NCBI RefSeq assembly: GCF_001423885.1
Contig: NZ_LMPP01000002.1
Location: forward strand, 256,575-320,574
Source: Rathayibacter sp. Leaf185
GTDB taxonomy: Bacteria; Actinomycetota; Actinomycetes; Actinomycetales; Microbacteriaceae
DNA: 64,000 bases
Direction of reading: 5' to 3'
Under the pieces are notes generated by a model. It saw only the letters and a list, made by a program, of their open reading frames with translations, was not told the DNA's origin and searched no databases. Made by a program: the position numbers and the translations under genes. Numbering within the stretch: position 1 is the first letter of the stretch; each line of letters opens with the position of its first letter. Positions 45,779 to 53,971 of the stretch are shown here, one piece after another.

Positions 45779-46593
45779 GCCACCGAGAGCGCGTCGCGAA
45801 GGAAAGCGAGAGACGGGCCGATGGCCGCCTCCAGGTACCCCTCGGCGTGATGAGTGCCCGGGATCAGCTGCAGCGTGCTCGCGACGCCGACCGCCGACAG
45901 CGCCGCCTGCATGGCCTGCGCATCGCTGACCGGGACGAACTCGGCGAGCGAGTTGGCGAGGAACACCGGCCCGCCGGTCGGCGAGGCGTGACGAGGGGTG
46001 GAGGCCGCGGCGAGCAGGCTGCGGTCGCCTCCGACCTCGTTGAGGATCGTCCAGCGCAGGAAGGCGTCGTTGCGACCGGTCTGATTGATGTCGGCGCTCT
46101 TCATCGCGTCGAGGTCCTGCGACGTGGGGAGGGCCGGAAGGCCGTCCGTCGCTTCGACGATCTGCAGGAGGTCGAACATGCCCGACCAGCTGACCGCAGG
46201 CCGGCCGCTGGCGATGCTGGCCTCGACCACCAGGTTGCCGCCTGCCGAGCCGCCGAAGAACGCCAGCCTGCTCCTATCGAATGCCCAGTCGGACGAGACG
46301 GCCCACTGCGCCGCAGCGAGGACGTCCTCCCTGCTGGCCGGGAAGGTCGCCTCCGGGGCCTCGCGGTAGTTCGCTGCGAACACGATGTAGCCGGCGTCGA
46401 CCAGCTTCGTCGCCAGCGCCGGCTCCTTGCTCTTGTCTCCCCTGAACCACCCACCGCCGTGGATGAGGACGATGGCGGCTCGAGCACTGTCCGCCGCCGC
46501 GGACACCGTCCTGCTGTACACGTCGAGCAGCAGAGGAACCGACCCGACCAGGCCGTACTGGATGTTGGGACTGACTGACACCTCGTCCGACAC
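45775..46593 (-). CDS. Alpha/beta hydrolase, HSL-like esterase
   Basis: A 272-residue esterase of the hormone-sensitive-lipase group: oxyanion LIHGGGWFRGDK (near 42), nucleophile FFGGSAGGNLV (Ser near 113), late IPGTHHAEGYL with the catalytic His. AAGGAG lies 6-11 nt before the GTG start. It heads the esterase-VOC-MFS operon. The 237 bp upstream hold TAGGTT (minus strand, 46633-46638) as a possible -10 but no gene. Confidence 0.9.
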   Translation of the reverse strand: MSDEVSVSPNIQYGLVGSVPLLLDVYSRTVSAAADSARAAIVLIHGGGWFRGDKSKEPALATKLVDAGYIVFAANYREAPEATFPASREDVLAAAQWAVSSDWAFDRSRLAFFGGSAGGNLVVEASIASGRPAVSWSGMFDLLQIVEATDGLPALPTSQDLDAMKSADINQTGRNDAFLRWTILNEVGGDRSLLAAASTPRHASPTGGPVFLANSLAEFVPVSDAQAMQAALSAVGVASTLQLIPGTHHAEGYLEAAIGPSLAFLRDALSVA

Positions 46594-46830
46594 GGGGACT
46601 CCTTCTCCGGTTGAGTGCTGCGGCTCTGTCAGAACCTATGAGCGTGACCCGGGCTGAACCAGACCCTGGCGAGGTCACCCAGAAGCGTCCGGATCCTCCG
46701 CCGCCGTGACCGTGTCTCCCGCCGCCCGGACACCCGCCGAGAGCTGTGCCGCTCCGTGAAGGGGGACGGTCGCGTGGCGACCCGACTCGACGCTCGAGAT
46801 CCGACAGCTTCGCAGGGGTGTGCAGCCCGG

Positions 46831-47076
46831 TCACGGCTTCGACCCTTCCGCTATCCAGCGCTTGAGGACGGCGACTCGGGCGGAGGGCCAGGCGCCATCG
46901 CAGGGCATCGCGCCGCTCTCCACGGCAGAGAGGATCGCGTCCTGGTGAGCGACGACATCGGAGTAGTCCCACAAGTCGAACGCCGTGACCATGCTGTTCC
47001 GGTCGAAGTCCCGGAAGAGCGGTGTGATGTCGGTCGCGAAATGCAGGGCAGCAGTGCCCTCATCCGAGTCGATCAT
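46831..47076 (-). CDS. Small protein with cytochrome-c-like helical motif but no heme site
   Basis: An 81-residue soluble protein of no recognised family. The end, SGAMPCDGAWPSARVAVLKRWIAEGSKP (given here as MPCDGAWP and LKRWIAEG), resembles the last helix of small cytochrome-c-like domains, but there is no CxxCH heme site. GAGGAGAAC before the ATG is a strong ribosome site. It lies 57 bp downstream of the pyruvate oxidase gene on the same strand, probably in one operon with it, and could be an accessory subunit. Confidence 0.7.
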   Translation of the reverse strand: MIDSDEGTAALHFATDITPLFRDFDRNSMVTAFDLWDYSDVVAHQDAILSAVESGAMPCDGAWPSARVAVLKRWIAEGSKP

Positions 47077-47133
47077 GGTGTTCTCCTCTCACTGTCCAGC
47101 CGGATCTGAAGGTGTCGATGGCACCGGGAAGGG

Positions 47134-48858
47134 TCAGAGGAACTGGCGGAAGTTGGTCGATGCCAAGTCGAGCAGTTCGTCTCCGCGCCCGCTCAGTACT
47201 GTGCGGATGGCGTAGAGCGTGAAGCCCTTCGCCTGCTCCAGTGTCACGTTCGGCGGCATCGAGAGCTCCTGTCGATCCGAGCGCACTGAGATCAAGGCGG
47301 GGCCGTCGTGTGCCAGGGCTCTCGTCATCGCCTCCTCGAGCTCGTCGGAGTCGTCCACACGGAACCCGGCGATCCCGATCGCTTCGGCGACCGCCGCGAA
47401 ATCGGGATTCTTCAGATCCGTACCGAAAGAGACGAATCCGGATGCTTTCATCTCCAGCTCGACGAAGTTCAACGACGAGTTGTCGAACACCACGATCTTC
47501 ACCGGCAGGTTGTTCTGCACGATGGTGATCAGCTCGCCGAGCAGCATCGCCAAGCCGCCGTCGCCGGCCATCGCGATGATCTGCCGGTCGGGGAAGGCGG
47601 TCTGGGCGCCGATGGCGTGCGAGACCGCGTTCGCCATGGATCCATGGACGAAGGACCCGATCACGCGTCGCTTCCCGTTCGTCCTCACATAGCGCGCCGC
47701 CCAGATGACGGGAGATCCGACATCGGGGATGAAGACGGCGTCCTCGTCTGCGAGACGGTCGAGCACTCGAGCGATGTACTGCGGATGCAGGGGCTTCTGG
47801 TGCCCGGCCGGTACGGCCAGGTCGTCCAGTTTCTCGCGGGTCCTGGCGTAGTGCTTCCGAGCCTCGTCGAGGTGGTGACTGTGTCGTGAACCGTTCAGCA
47901 GCGGCAGGAGGGCGAGGGCCGTGTCTCTCACGGTCCCGACCAGTCCGATGTCGACCGGGTGCCGCTTGCCGAGCTGTTCGCCGCGGATGTCGACCTGGAT
48001 GTGCTTCGCTCCCGCGGGATAGAACTGCTCGTAGGGGAAGTCTGTTCCGAGCATGAGGACGACGTCCGCGTCCTCCATGGCCCGGTAGCCGGAGGTGAAT
48101 CCGAGAAGCCCGGTCATGCCGACGTCGTAGGGGTTGTCCCACTCGATGTGCTCTTTGCCACGAAGTGCATGCACTATCGGCGCCTGCAGACGTTCGGCGA
48201 GGGCGATCACCTCGTCGTGGGCTCCCTGCACGCCTGCGCCCGCGAGGATCGTCACCCTGCTCGCGTGGTTGAGCATGTCCGCGGTTCGCTGAAGCTCTCC
48301 TTCGGACGGGATGATGCGGGGCCTTGCCTGCTCCACCCGGACCGTGCGGTGGTGCCAGGCTTCGGCGACCAGGACATCGCCGGGGATGACGAGCACCGCG
48401 ACACCGCGCTTCTCCACCGCGGCGCGCATCGCGATCTCGAGCAGCCGCGGCATCTGCTTCGCGTCAGCGACGTACTCGACGTAGACAGAGCACTCACGGA
48501 AGAGCTCCTGCGGGTGGGTCTCCTGGAAGTAGCCGGTGCCGATCTCCTTCGTCGGGATGTGGGCCGCGATGGCGAGGACCGGGACACGCGATCTGTTCGC
48601 GTCGTAGAGACCGTTGATGAGATGCAGGTTGCCCGGGCCGCAGCCCCCCGCACACACGGCCAGGTCTCCGGTGAGTTCTGCGGAGGCGGCAGCGGCGAAC
48701 GCGGCGGCCTCCTCGTGACGGACGTGCACCCAGCTGACGGTGCCGTCCTTCCGCAACGCGTCGGTGAATCCGTTGAGGGTGTCACCGGGCAGACCGTAGA
48801 TGCGGCGGACGTCGTTCTCACGGAGAGTGGCGACGATGACTTCGGCGACGGTGGGCAT
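47134..48858 (-). CDS. poxB: Pyruvate dehydrogenase (quinone) / pyruvate oxidase PoxB-like
   Basis: A 574-residue thiamine-diphosphate flavoprotein that converts pyruvate to acetate and CO2 and passes electrons to quinone. N-terminal YGLPGDTLNGF and VRHEEAAAFAA (catalytic Glu near 50), FAD-binding middle, and the TPP motif GDGGLAMLLGELITIVQNN near 428-446 followed by VVFDNSSLN. The C-terminal helix is the membrane-contacting part in E. coli PoxB. The ATG at 48858 matches the E. coli N-terminus and has AAAGGAA about 10 nt upstream; an ATG at 48897 is possible. The small downstream protein may belong with it. Confidence 0.92.
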   Translation of the reverse strand: MPTVAEVIVATLRENDVRRIYGLPGDTLNGFTDALRKDGTVSWVHVRHEEAAAFAAAASAELTGDLAVCAGGCGPGNLHLINGLYDANRSRVPVLAIAAHIPTKEIGTGYFQETHPQELFRECSVYVEYVADAKQMPRLLEIAMRAAVEKRGVAVLVIPGDVLVAEAWHHRTVRVEQARPRIIPSEGELQRTADMLNHASRVTILAGAGVQGAHDEVIALAERLQAPIVHALRGKEHIEWDNPYDVGMTGLLGFTSGYRAMEDADVVLMLGTDFPYEQFYPAGAKHIQVDIRGEQLGKRHPVDIGLVGTVRDTALALLPLLNGSRHSHHLDEARKHYARTREKLDDLAVPAGHQKPLHPQYIARVLDRLADEDAVFIPDVGSPVIWAARYVRTNGKRRVIGSFVHGSMANAVSHAIGAQTAFPDRQIIAMAGDGGLAMLLGELITIVQNNLPVKIVVFDNSSLNFVELEMKASGFVSFGTDLKNPDFAAVAEAIGIAGFRVDDSDELEEAMTRALAHDGPALISVRSDRQELSMPPNVTLEQAKGFTLYAIRTVLSGRGDELLDLASTNFRQFL

Positions 48859-49321
48859 GAGGGCACGATTCCTTTCCTCGCAGCGTGATGTTGTCATCAC
48901 TGCCTTCCGACGATGATGGGCCGGTCGGCCGGGGAAAAGATTCATCAAATGACGGAACTCCCGCTCGATCGTCCGCACCTCCACCGTTCTTGCGGTCGAC
49001 GAACGGTTCGGCTCGCGAACTCGTCGACCCCGGAGCGGCGAGGGCCGACACGCGCGCGAGACGTGCCGACACCAGCCGCTCAGGCCGGTGTCGGCGGGTC
49101 GGGCCGGCGCGGCCGGACCGCGCGGCGGAGGGGGTCGCCTGGCTCTCTCTCCTTCTCGAGCGGTCTGACGACGACCGGGCTCCGAGCGGCTGAGCGGAGT
49201 GGGAGTAGAGGTACCCGGGGTTCCGCCGCGCCGGAGGGCGATCAGCGCGACCACGCGGCAGTCCAGGAGGAGCCGCTCCGTCCCGAGCGGTGATCCTCCG
49301 TGATCACCGTCTCCGGCCAGA
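48859..49321. other. 463-bp region without a recognisable gene
   Basis: Upstream region of poxB. No open frame with a known domain or ribosome site was found. It contains an A/T-rich patch near 48935-48950 (unusual for this genome, possibly the poxB promoter) and a 9-bp inverted repeat GCCGACACC/GGTGTCGGC (49065-49073 and 49087-49095). Confidence 0.6.
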
Positions 49322-49367
49322 GACGCGCAGATGCACCCCGCAACGTCCCGGGGTGCACCTGCGCGTC
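49322..49367 (-). terminator. Terminator of the haloperoxidase-like gene
   Basis: A 19-position stem with one mismatch: GACGCGCAG-A-TGCACCCCG (49322-49340) against CGGGGTGCA-C-CTGCGCGTC (49349-49367), 8-nt loop. It begins 24 bp after the stop of the minus-strand gene. Confidence 0.8.
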
Positions 49368-49391
49368 ACGACTGCCGGTGCCGCCCCGGTG

Positions 49392-50228
49392 CTACGCCTG
49401 GATGAACGCCAGCAGGTCGGGGTTGATGACGTCGGCGTGGACCGTCAGCATGCCGTGCGGGTAGCCCTCGTAGATCTTGAGGGTCGAGTTCTGCAGCAGC
49501 TCGTGCTGCTTCAGCGCGGCGTCCTTGTAGGGCACGACCTGGTCGTCGTCGCCCTGCGTGACGAGGACCGGGACGGTGATGGCCTCGAGGTCCGCGGTCT
49601 GGTCGGTCTCGGAGAACGCGGCGATGCCCTCGTAGTGCGCGAGCGCCGATCCGGTCATGCCCTGACGCCACCAGTTGTCGATCACCGGCTGCGAGACCGC
49701 CGCGCCGGGGCGGTTGAACCCGTAGAACGGGCCGGAGGCGACGGCCTGGAAGAACTCGGCGCGGTTGGCCGCGAGTGCCTCGCGGAAGCCGTCGAAGACG
49801 GAGATCGGCGTCCCGTCGGGGTTCGCCTCGGTCTGCACCATCAGCGGGGGCACCGACGAGACGAGGACCGCCTTCGCCACACGGCCCTGGGGCTCGCCGT
49901 ACTTCGCCACGTAGCGCGCGACCTGGCCGCCGCCCGTGGAGTGGCCGATGTGGACGGCGTTGCGGAGGTCGAGGTGCTCGACCACGGCGTTGACGTCGCT
50001 GGCGTAGTGGTCCATGTCGTGACCGGTGCCCACCTGGGTCGAGCGGCCGTGACCGCGACGGTCGCTCGCGATCACGCGGTAGCCGTGGGAGTGGAAGAAC
50101 AGCATCTGCGCGTCCCAGTCGTCCGAGGACAGCGGCCATCCGTGGTGGAACACGATGGGCTGCGCGTCGACGCTTCCCCAGTCTTTGTAGTAGATCTCTA
50201 AGCCATCGTCCGTGGTCACAAACGGCAT
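49392..50228 (-). CDS. Alpha/beta hydrolase, non-heme chloroperoxidase type
   Basis: A 278-residue enzyme matching non-heme haloperoxidases/perhydrolases: DGLEIYYKDWG start, VFHHGWPLSSDDWDAQ oxyanion region, SDRRGHGRS, nucleophile HIGHSTGGGQ (Ser near 97), VTQGDDDQVVP (Asp near 225), EGYPHGM (His near 254). Family members hydrolyse esters and make peracids in vitro; the natural role is unclear. GGAGG lies 8-12 nt before the ATG. The 203-bp upstream gap holds a 10-bp palindrome TCGAATTCGA (50273-50282) and no gene. Confidence 0.93.
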   Translation of the reverse strand: MPFVTTDDGLEIYYKDWGSVDAQPIVFHHGWPLSSDDWDAQMLFFHSHGYRVIASDRRGHGRSTQVGTGHDMDHYASDVNAVVEHLDLRNAVHIGHSTGGGQVARYVAKYGEPQGRVAKAVLVSSVPPLMVQTEANPDGTPISVFDGFREALAANRAEFFQAVASGPFYGFNRPGAAVSQPVIDNWWRQGMTGSALAHYEGIAAFSETDQTADLEAITVPVLVTQGDDDQVVPYKDAALKQHELLQNSTLKIYEGYPHGMLTVHADVINPDLLAFIQA

Positions 50229-50431
50229 GATCGAAACCTCCGTGCTCAGGTCGATCCCGAGCCCTGCCCGGGTCGAATTCGAAGTGGTCGTCGTCTCTGG
50301 GAGTCCAGAGTGGCTCCACGATAACGGCGGGTATTCGCGCTGCGCGGGGTCGTCGTCGATGTTCCTACGTTTGTCCAGACCCTCCTCTTCTGCAGGTGAA
50401 CGGGTGCTCTGCGGCGGGTGAACGGCTGCCG

Positions 50432-50923
50432 TCAGGAGGTCGCAGCCTCGACAGTGAGGGGTTCGGGGGACGTCGCCTGAGGACTCTGCGCAGCGGCGGT
50501 GAAGGACTCCGGCGTGATGTCGAAGCGCATGTCGAAGGCGACCGGAGGCAGCGCCTCGCCGGGAGCGATCGATCCTGACCAGAAGGCGGTGACGATGTTC
50601 CCGTCTCCGTAGTCGCCCAGTGTCCACCCCGCCTGCGCTCCGTTCGAGAGGCCGTAGCAGATTCCCGTCTCCTCGGCCGGGGCGAAGAGCAGCTGCACCG
50701 ATGCGGTGGTGACGGGAGAGGTCCCCCCGACGACCTCCAGCTGCACGCCCGGCTTGTAGAACGGCGCGCCGGTGACGGCGAACGTCCAGCTGCGCCAGTG
50801 CAGCTCGCCTCCTGTGCTGGCCGACGCACGGGGCGCACTGAGAGCGGCCGCGATGACGGGAGCGCTCCAGGCTCCCGCCCGCACAACGGTCCGTCGATCG
50901 ACATCGATGTGGTCGTGTGCCAT
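50432..50923 (-). CDS. Secreted protein of unknown function (Tat-like signal)
   Basis: A 163-residue protein. The N-terminus VDRRTVVRAGAWSAPVIAA carries paired Arg before a hydrophobic stretch ending ALSAPRASA, a possible twin-arginine signal with an AxA cleavage site near residue 36. The mature part is beta-rich (ELHWRSWTFAVTGAPFYK, FDMRFDITPESF) with a single Cys and no known domain. The ATG at 50923 starts just before the signal. The 182 bp upstream to the LacI gene hold TACGGT (minus strand, 50986-50991) as a possible -10. Confidence 0.7.
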   Translation of the reverse strand: MAHDHIDVDRRTVVRAGAWSAPVIAAALSAPRASASTGGELHWRSWTFAVTGAPFYKPGVQLEVVGGTSPVTTASVQLLFAPAEETGICYGLSNGAQAGWTLGDYGDGNIVTAFWSGSIAPGEALPPVAFDMRFDITPESFTAAAQSPQATSPEPLTVEAATS

Positions 50924-51105
50924 GAGAACCCCGGTCCCGTCGCGGAGGGCGGCCCACGGAACGGGGCGGCCGTCACCTGGTGAGGACCGTAACGCACGAG
51001 CGCGGTCGCGCCGGAATTCGTCACGCACTGTTCTTCGACCGGTTGGCCGATAGCGGAAGAAACTAGCGGAGAAGGCCTTCGACGAACGGCCCGGCGACGG
51101 CCTGC

Positions 51106-52125
51106 TCAGACGGAGTCGCGCCTCACCGGCGGGCACGCGACGAGCTGCGGGTGCTCGGCGGCAGTGGCACCCCTGCTCAGGAGGAGCCTGACGCCCGCTG
51201 CGCCGAGCTCGTAGTGGGGCAGGGCGACGGTCGTCAGCGGAGGCCGGAGGTGGGCCGCGATCACGTCCTGATTGTCGAAGCCGATCACGGCGACGTCCTC
51301 GGGGATCCGCAGGCCGTGCTCGCGCAGCCCGTCGTAGAGCCCCATCGCGACACGGTCGTTGTGGCAGAACACGGCGCCGGCGCGCGAGGCCAGGATCCGC
51401 TCGGTCGCGAGGTACCCGCCCTCCTGCTCGGGCGAGGCCTCGACGACCAGGTCCTCGTCGAAGGGCAGGCCGGCCGCGTCGAGAGCGGAGCGGTAGCCCG
51501 CGAGCCGGCCGCTGCGAGCGGGGGAGACCGTGGTCGTGTTGATGAAGGCGATGCGGCGGTGGCCCGCGGCCAGCAGCTCCTCGGTCGCCGTCCGGCCGCC
51601 CTGCTCCTCGTCCGGCACCACCGCAGGCAGGCCGCTGCCCGGGGCGAAGCAGTTCACCAGCACGGTGTCGGTCTCCTGCAGCATCTCCGGCACGACGATC
51701 TCGCGGTGGTACCAGGTGGAGTAGAGGATGCCGTGCACCTGGTGCTCGAGCATCATCGCGATCGCCTCGTCCTCGGCCGCGCGGTTGCCGTCGGAGTTCG
51801 CGATCAGGAGCACGTAGCCCTGTCTCCAGGCCTCGTCCTGAGCGCCGTGGATGATCTGGCCGGCGAAGGGAGTGGTCGCGATCGCGTCGGCCACGAGCCC
51901 GATGAAGCGGGAGCTCCCGTGCCGGAGCGTCTTCGCGAGGGCGTTGGGGCGGTAGCCGAGGCGGGCCACCGCCTCCTGGACCCGGAGCCGCGCACCCTCG
52001 CCGATCCGGGCCCCCGGCTTGTCGTTGACGACGTGGGAGACGGTCGCCACGGACACGCCGGCCGCCTTCGCCACGTCTCTCATGGTGACGACCGGTCCGT
52101 TGCGCCCGTGGTCCGTCGTGCTCAT
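51106..52125 (-). CDS. LacI family transcriptional regulator of the fructan locus
   Basis: A 339-residue repressor: N-terminal LacI helix-turn-helix (VTMRDVAKAAGVSVATVSHV, residues about 12-60) and a sugar-binding effector domain (PDEEQGGRTATEELLAAGHR, FCHNDRVAMGLYDGL, VIGFDNQDV). It overlaps the stop of the upstream permease gene by 4 bp, so it is the last gene of the GH32-like/ABC operon and should respond to a transported or processed sugar. The palindromes before the GH32-like gene are its likely operators. Confidence 0.95.
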   Translation of the reverse strand: MSTTDHGRNGPVVTMRDVAKAAGVSVATVSHVVNDKPGARIGEGARLRVQEAVARLGYRPNALAKTLRHGSSRFIGLVADAIATTPFAGQIIHGAQDEAWRQGYVLLIANSDGNRAAEDEAIAMMLEHQVHGILYSTWYHREIVVPEMLQETDTVLVNCFAPGSGLPAVVPDEEQGGRTATEELLAAGHRRIAFINTTTVSPARSGRLAGYRSALDAAGLPFDEDLVVEASPEQEGGYLATERILASRAGAVFCHNDRVAMGLYDGLREHGLRIPEDVAVIGFDNQDVIAAHLRPPLTTVALPHYELGAAGVRLLLSRGATAAEHPQLVACPPVRRDSV

Positions 52126-53036
52126 CCCTTGGTCGCTCCGCTCTCGAGGCCCTGGATCATGGCCTTGTTCAAGACGAGGAAGACCAGCAGAAGCGGCGTC
52201 ACCGTCACGCAGACCGCCGCGAAGGTGGCCGTCCAGTCAGTGTTCCCCATCGCGCCGATGTAGTTCTGCAGGCCGAGCGGGATCGTCTTCAACCCGTCCG
52301 AGAGGACGAAGGTGTTGGCGAAGATGAAGTCGTTCCAGATGAAGATGCTGTTCACCAGCACGACCGTGATGATCGTGTTCACCGACAGCGGCGACGTGAT
52401 CCTCAGGAAGATCCGGAACGGACCCGCTCCGTCGAGCGAGGCCGCCTCGTACATCTCGGCGGGGATGTACTCGTAGAACGACGAGAACAGGTACACCGCC
52501 ATCGGCAGGGCGAATGCGGCGAGCGGGATGATCATCGACAGGTGCGTGTCGAGGAGTCCGACCCGCGAGTAGTCGATGAACAGCGGGACGAGGGCGATCT
52601 GCACCGGCACGATGATGCCCAGGAGGAACAGCGAGCGCACGACCCTGCTCCCTCGGAATCCGAGGACCTGCAGGGCGAAGGCCGCCATCATCCCGGCCAC
52701 GACGATCACGGCGCTGGCGCCGAGGGTGACGATCAGGCTGTTGACGATGTTCAGCCCGAGGTTCCCGCTCCCGAAGGCGCGGGAGTAGTTCTCGAGCGTG
52801 ACCTCGGCGGGCAGGGCGAACGGGTTGCCGCCGGCGAAGTCGGCGGCGGTGCGGAAGCTGGTCAGGAACAGCCAGGCCAGGGGGTACACCTGCACGAGGA
52901 CGATCGCGACGACGGTCACGGTGAGCAGGATCCGCTGCGCCCGCAGCCGCGGGGACCGGTGCGGCCGGCGCGGGCGCGGTGCCGGGGTGGTCGGGAGAGC
53001 GGCCGCTGTCGGCCGGGTGAGCACGGGCGTGGTCAT
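52122..53036 (-). CDS. Carbohydrate ABC transporter permease (CUT1, MalG type)
   Basis: A 304-residue inner-membrane permease with six helices and the EAA loop for the ATPase contact (MYEAASLDGAGPFRIFLRITSP near 215). About 40 Pro/Arg-rich residues precede the first helix (ILLTVTVVAIVLVQVYPLAW). Start and stop overlap both neighbours by 4 bp. It works with the MalF-type permease and the binding lipoprotein just upstream; no ATPase gene is in this operon. Confidence 0.95.
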   Translation of the reverse strand: MTTPVLTRPTAAALPTTPAPRPRRPHRSPRLRAQRILLTVTVVAIVLVQVYPLAWLFLTSFRTAADFAGGNPFALPAEVTLENYSRAFGSGNLGLNIVNSLIVTLGASAVIVVAGMMAAFALQVLGFRGSRVVRSLFLLGIIVPVQIALVPLFIDYSRVGLLDTHLSMIIPLAAFALPMAVYLFSSFYEYIPAEMYEAASLDGAGPFRIFLRITSPLSVNTIITVVLVNSIFIWNDFIFANTFVLSDGLKTIPLGLQNYIGAMGNTDWTATFAAVCVTVTPLLLVFLVLNKAMIQGLESGATKG

Positions 53037-53971
53037 GAGTCGTCCCTTCGACGCAGGAGCAGGAGGATGATGCCGACCGCGATCAGGCACTCGATCACGA
53101 TGAAGACCGAGATCGCGCTGGCGTAGCCGTAGTCGGTGTGCACGAAGGCCGTCTTGTACATGTAGGTCGTCAGGAGCTCGGACGACTGGCCCGGCCCGCC
53201 GTTCGTGAGTAGGTAGGGGATGTCGAACCCGCGCAGGGCGAAGGTGGTGGCCATGATCGTCGTGGTGATCCAGACCGGGCGGATGTACGGGAAGCGCACT
53301 CGCCAGAACAGCTGCCACCAGGTCGCGCCGTCCAGCCGGGCCGCCTCCTCGAGCTCGCGCGGGACGGCCAGCAGGGCGGCGTAGATGATCAGCATGTACA
53401 GCCCGGTGAAGCGCCAGCCCTCCGGGATCGACACGGCGGCCAGCACCGTCGACACGTTCGAGAGCCAGGCCGTCTGCAGGCCGTCGAGCCCGATCCAGCC
53501 GAGAGCCTGGTTGAGCAGTCCCAGCGGCTCCAGCGAGTAGATCCGCTGGAACAGGATGGCGATCGCCACGGTCGAGATGACGGCGGGCAGGAGGTAGAGC
53601 GTCTTGACCAGCTCGCGGGCCCGCGGGAGGGCGGTGAGCAGGCTCGCGACGATGAGCGCGCCGCCGAGCTGGAGCACGAGGCAGATCGCCAGGTAGCCGA
53701 GGGCATTGCCGAACGAGGTCCAGAAGACGTCGTCGCGGGTCAGCATCTTGACGTAGTTGTCGAGGCCGACGAAGGCCATGTCGGTGATGCCGTCCCAGCG
53801 GAAGAAGCTCAGGACGAGCGACTGCACGATCGGGAGCAGCACGGCCAGCCCGTAGACCACGAGCGGTGGCAGGAGGAAGACGAGGACCGAGAGGCGGGAG
53901 CGGCGGGGGAGCATCGAGGCGACGGCGGGCCGCGCGCGTCGCCTCGTCGGCGCGGGAGCGAGCTCAGTCAT
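53033..53971 (-). CDS. Carbohydrate ABC transporter permease (CUT1, MalF type)
   Basis: A 312-residue inner-membrane permease with six helices (first VFLLPPLVVYGLAVLLPI; EAA loop LEEAARLDGATWWQLFWRV near 215). The ATG at 53971 overlaps the stop of the binding-protein gene by 8 bp. With the MalG-type subunit it forms the membrane channel for a sugar, inferred to be a fructo-oligosaccharide or related fructoside from the enzyme genes around it. Confidence 0.95.
   Translation of the reverse strand: MTELAPAPTRRRARPAVASMLPRRSRLSVLVFLLPPLVVYGLAVLLPIVQSLVLSFFRWDGITDMAFVGLDNYVKMLTRDDVFWTSFGNALGYLAICLVLQLGGALIVASLLTALPRARELVKTLYLLPAVISTVAIAILFQRIYSLEPLGLLNQALGWIGLDGLQTAWLSNVSTVLAAVSIPEGWRFTGLYMLIIYAALLAVPRELEEAARLDGATWWQLFWRVRFPYIRPVWITTTIMATTFALRGFDIPYLLTNGGPGQSSELLTTYMYKTAFVHTDYGYASAISVFIVIECLIAVGIILLLLRRRDDS

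Noticed and set aside
48859-49321. Small gene in the gap upstream of poxB
   Set aside because: Candidate frames lack a ribosome site and look like Arg/Ala/Pro shadow sequence; no domain is seen.
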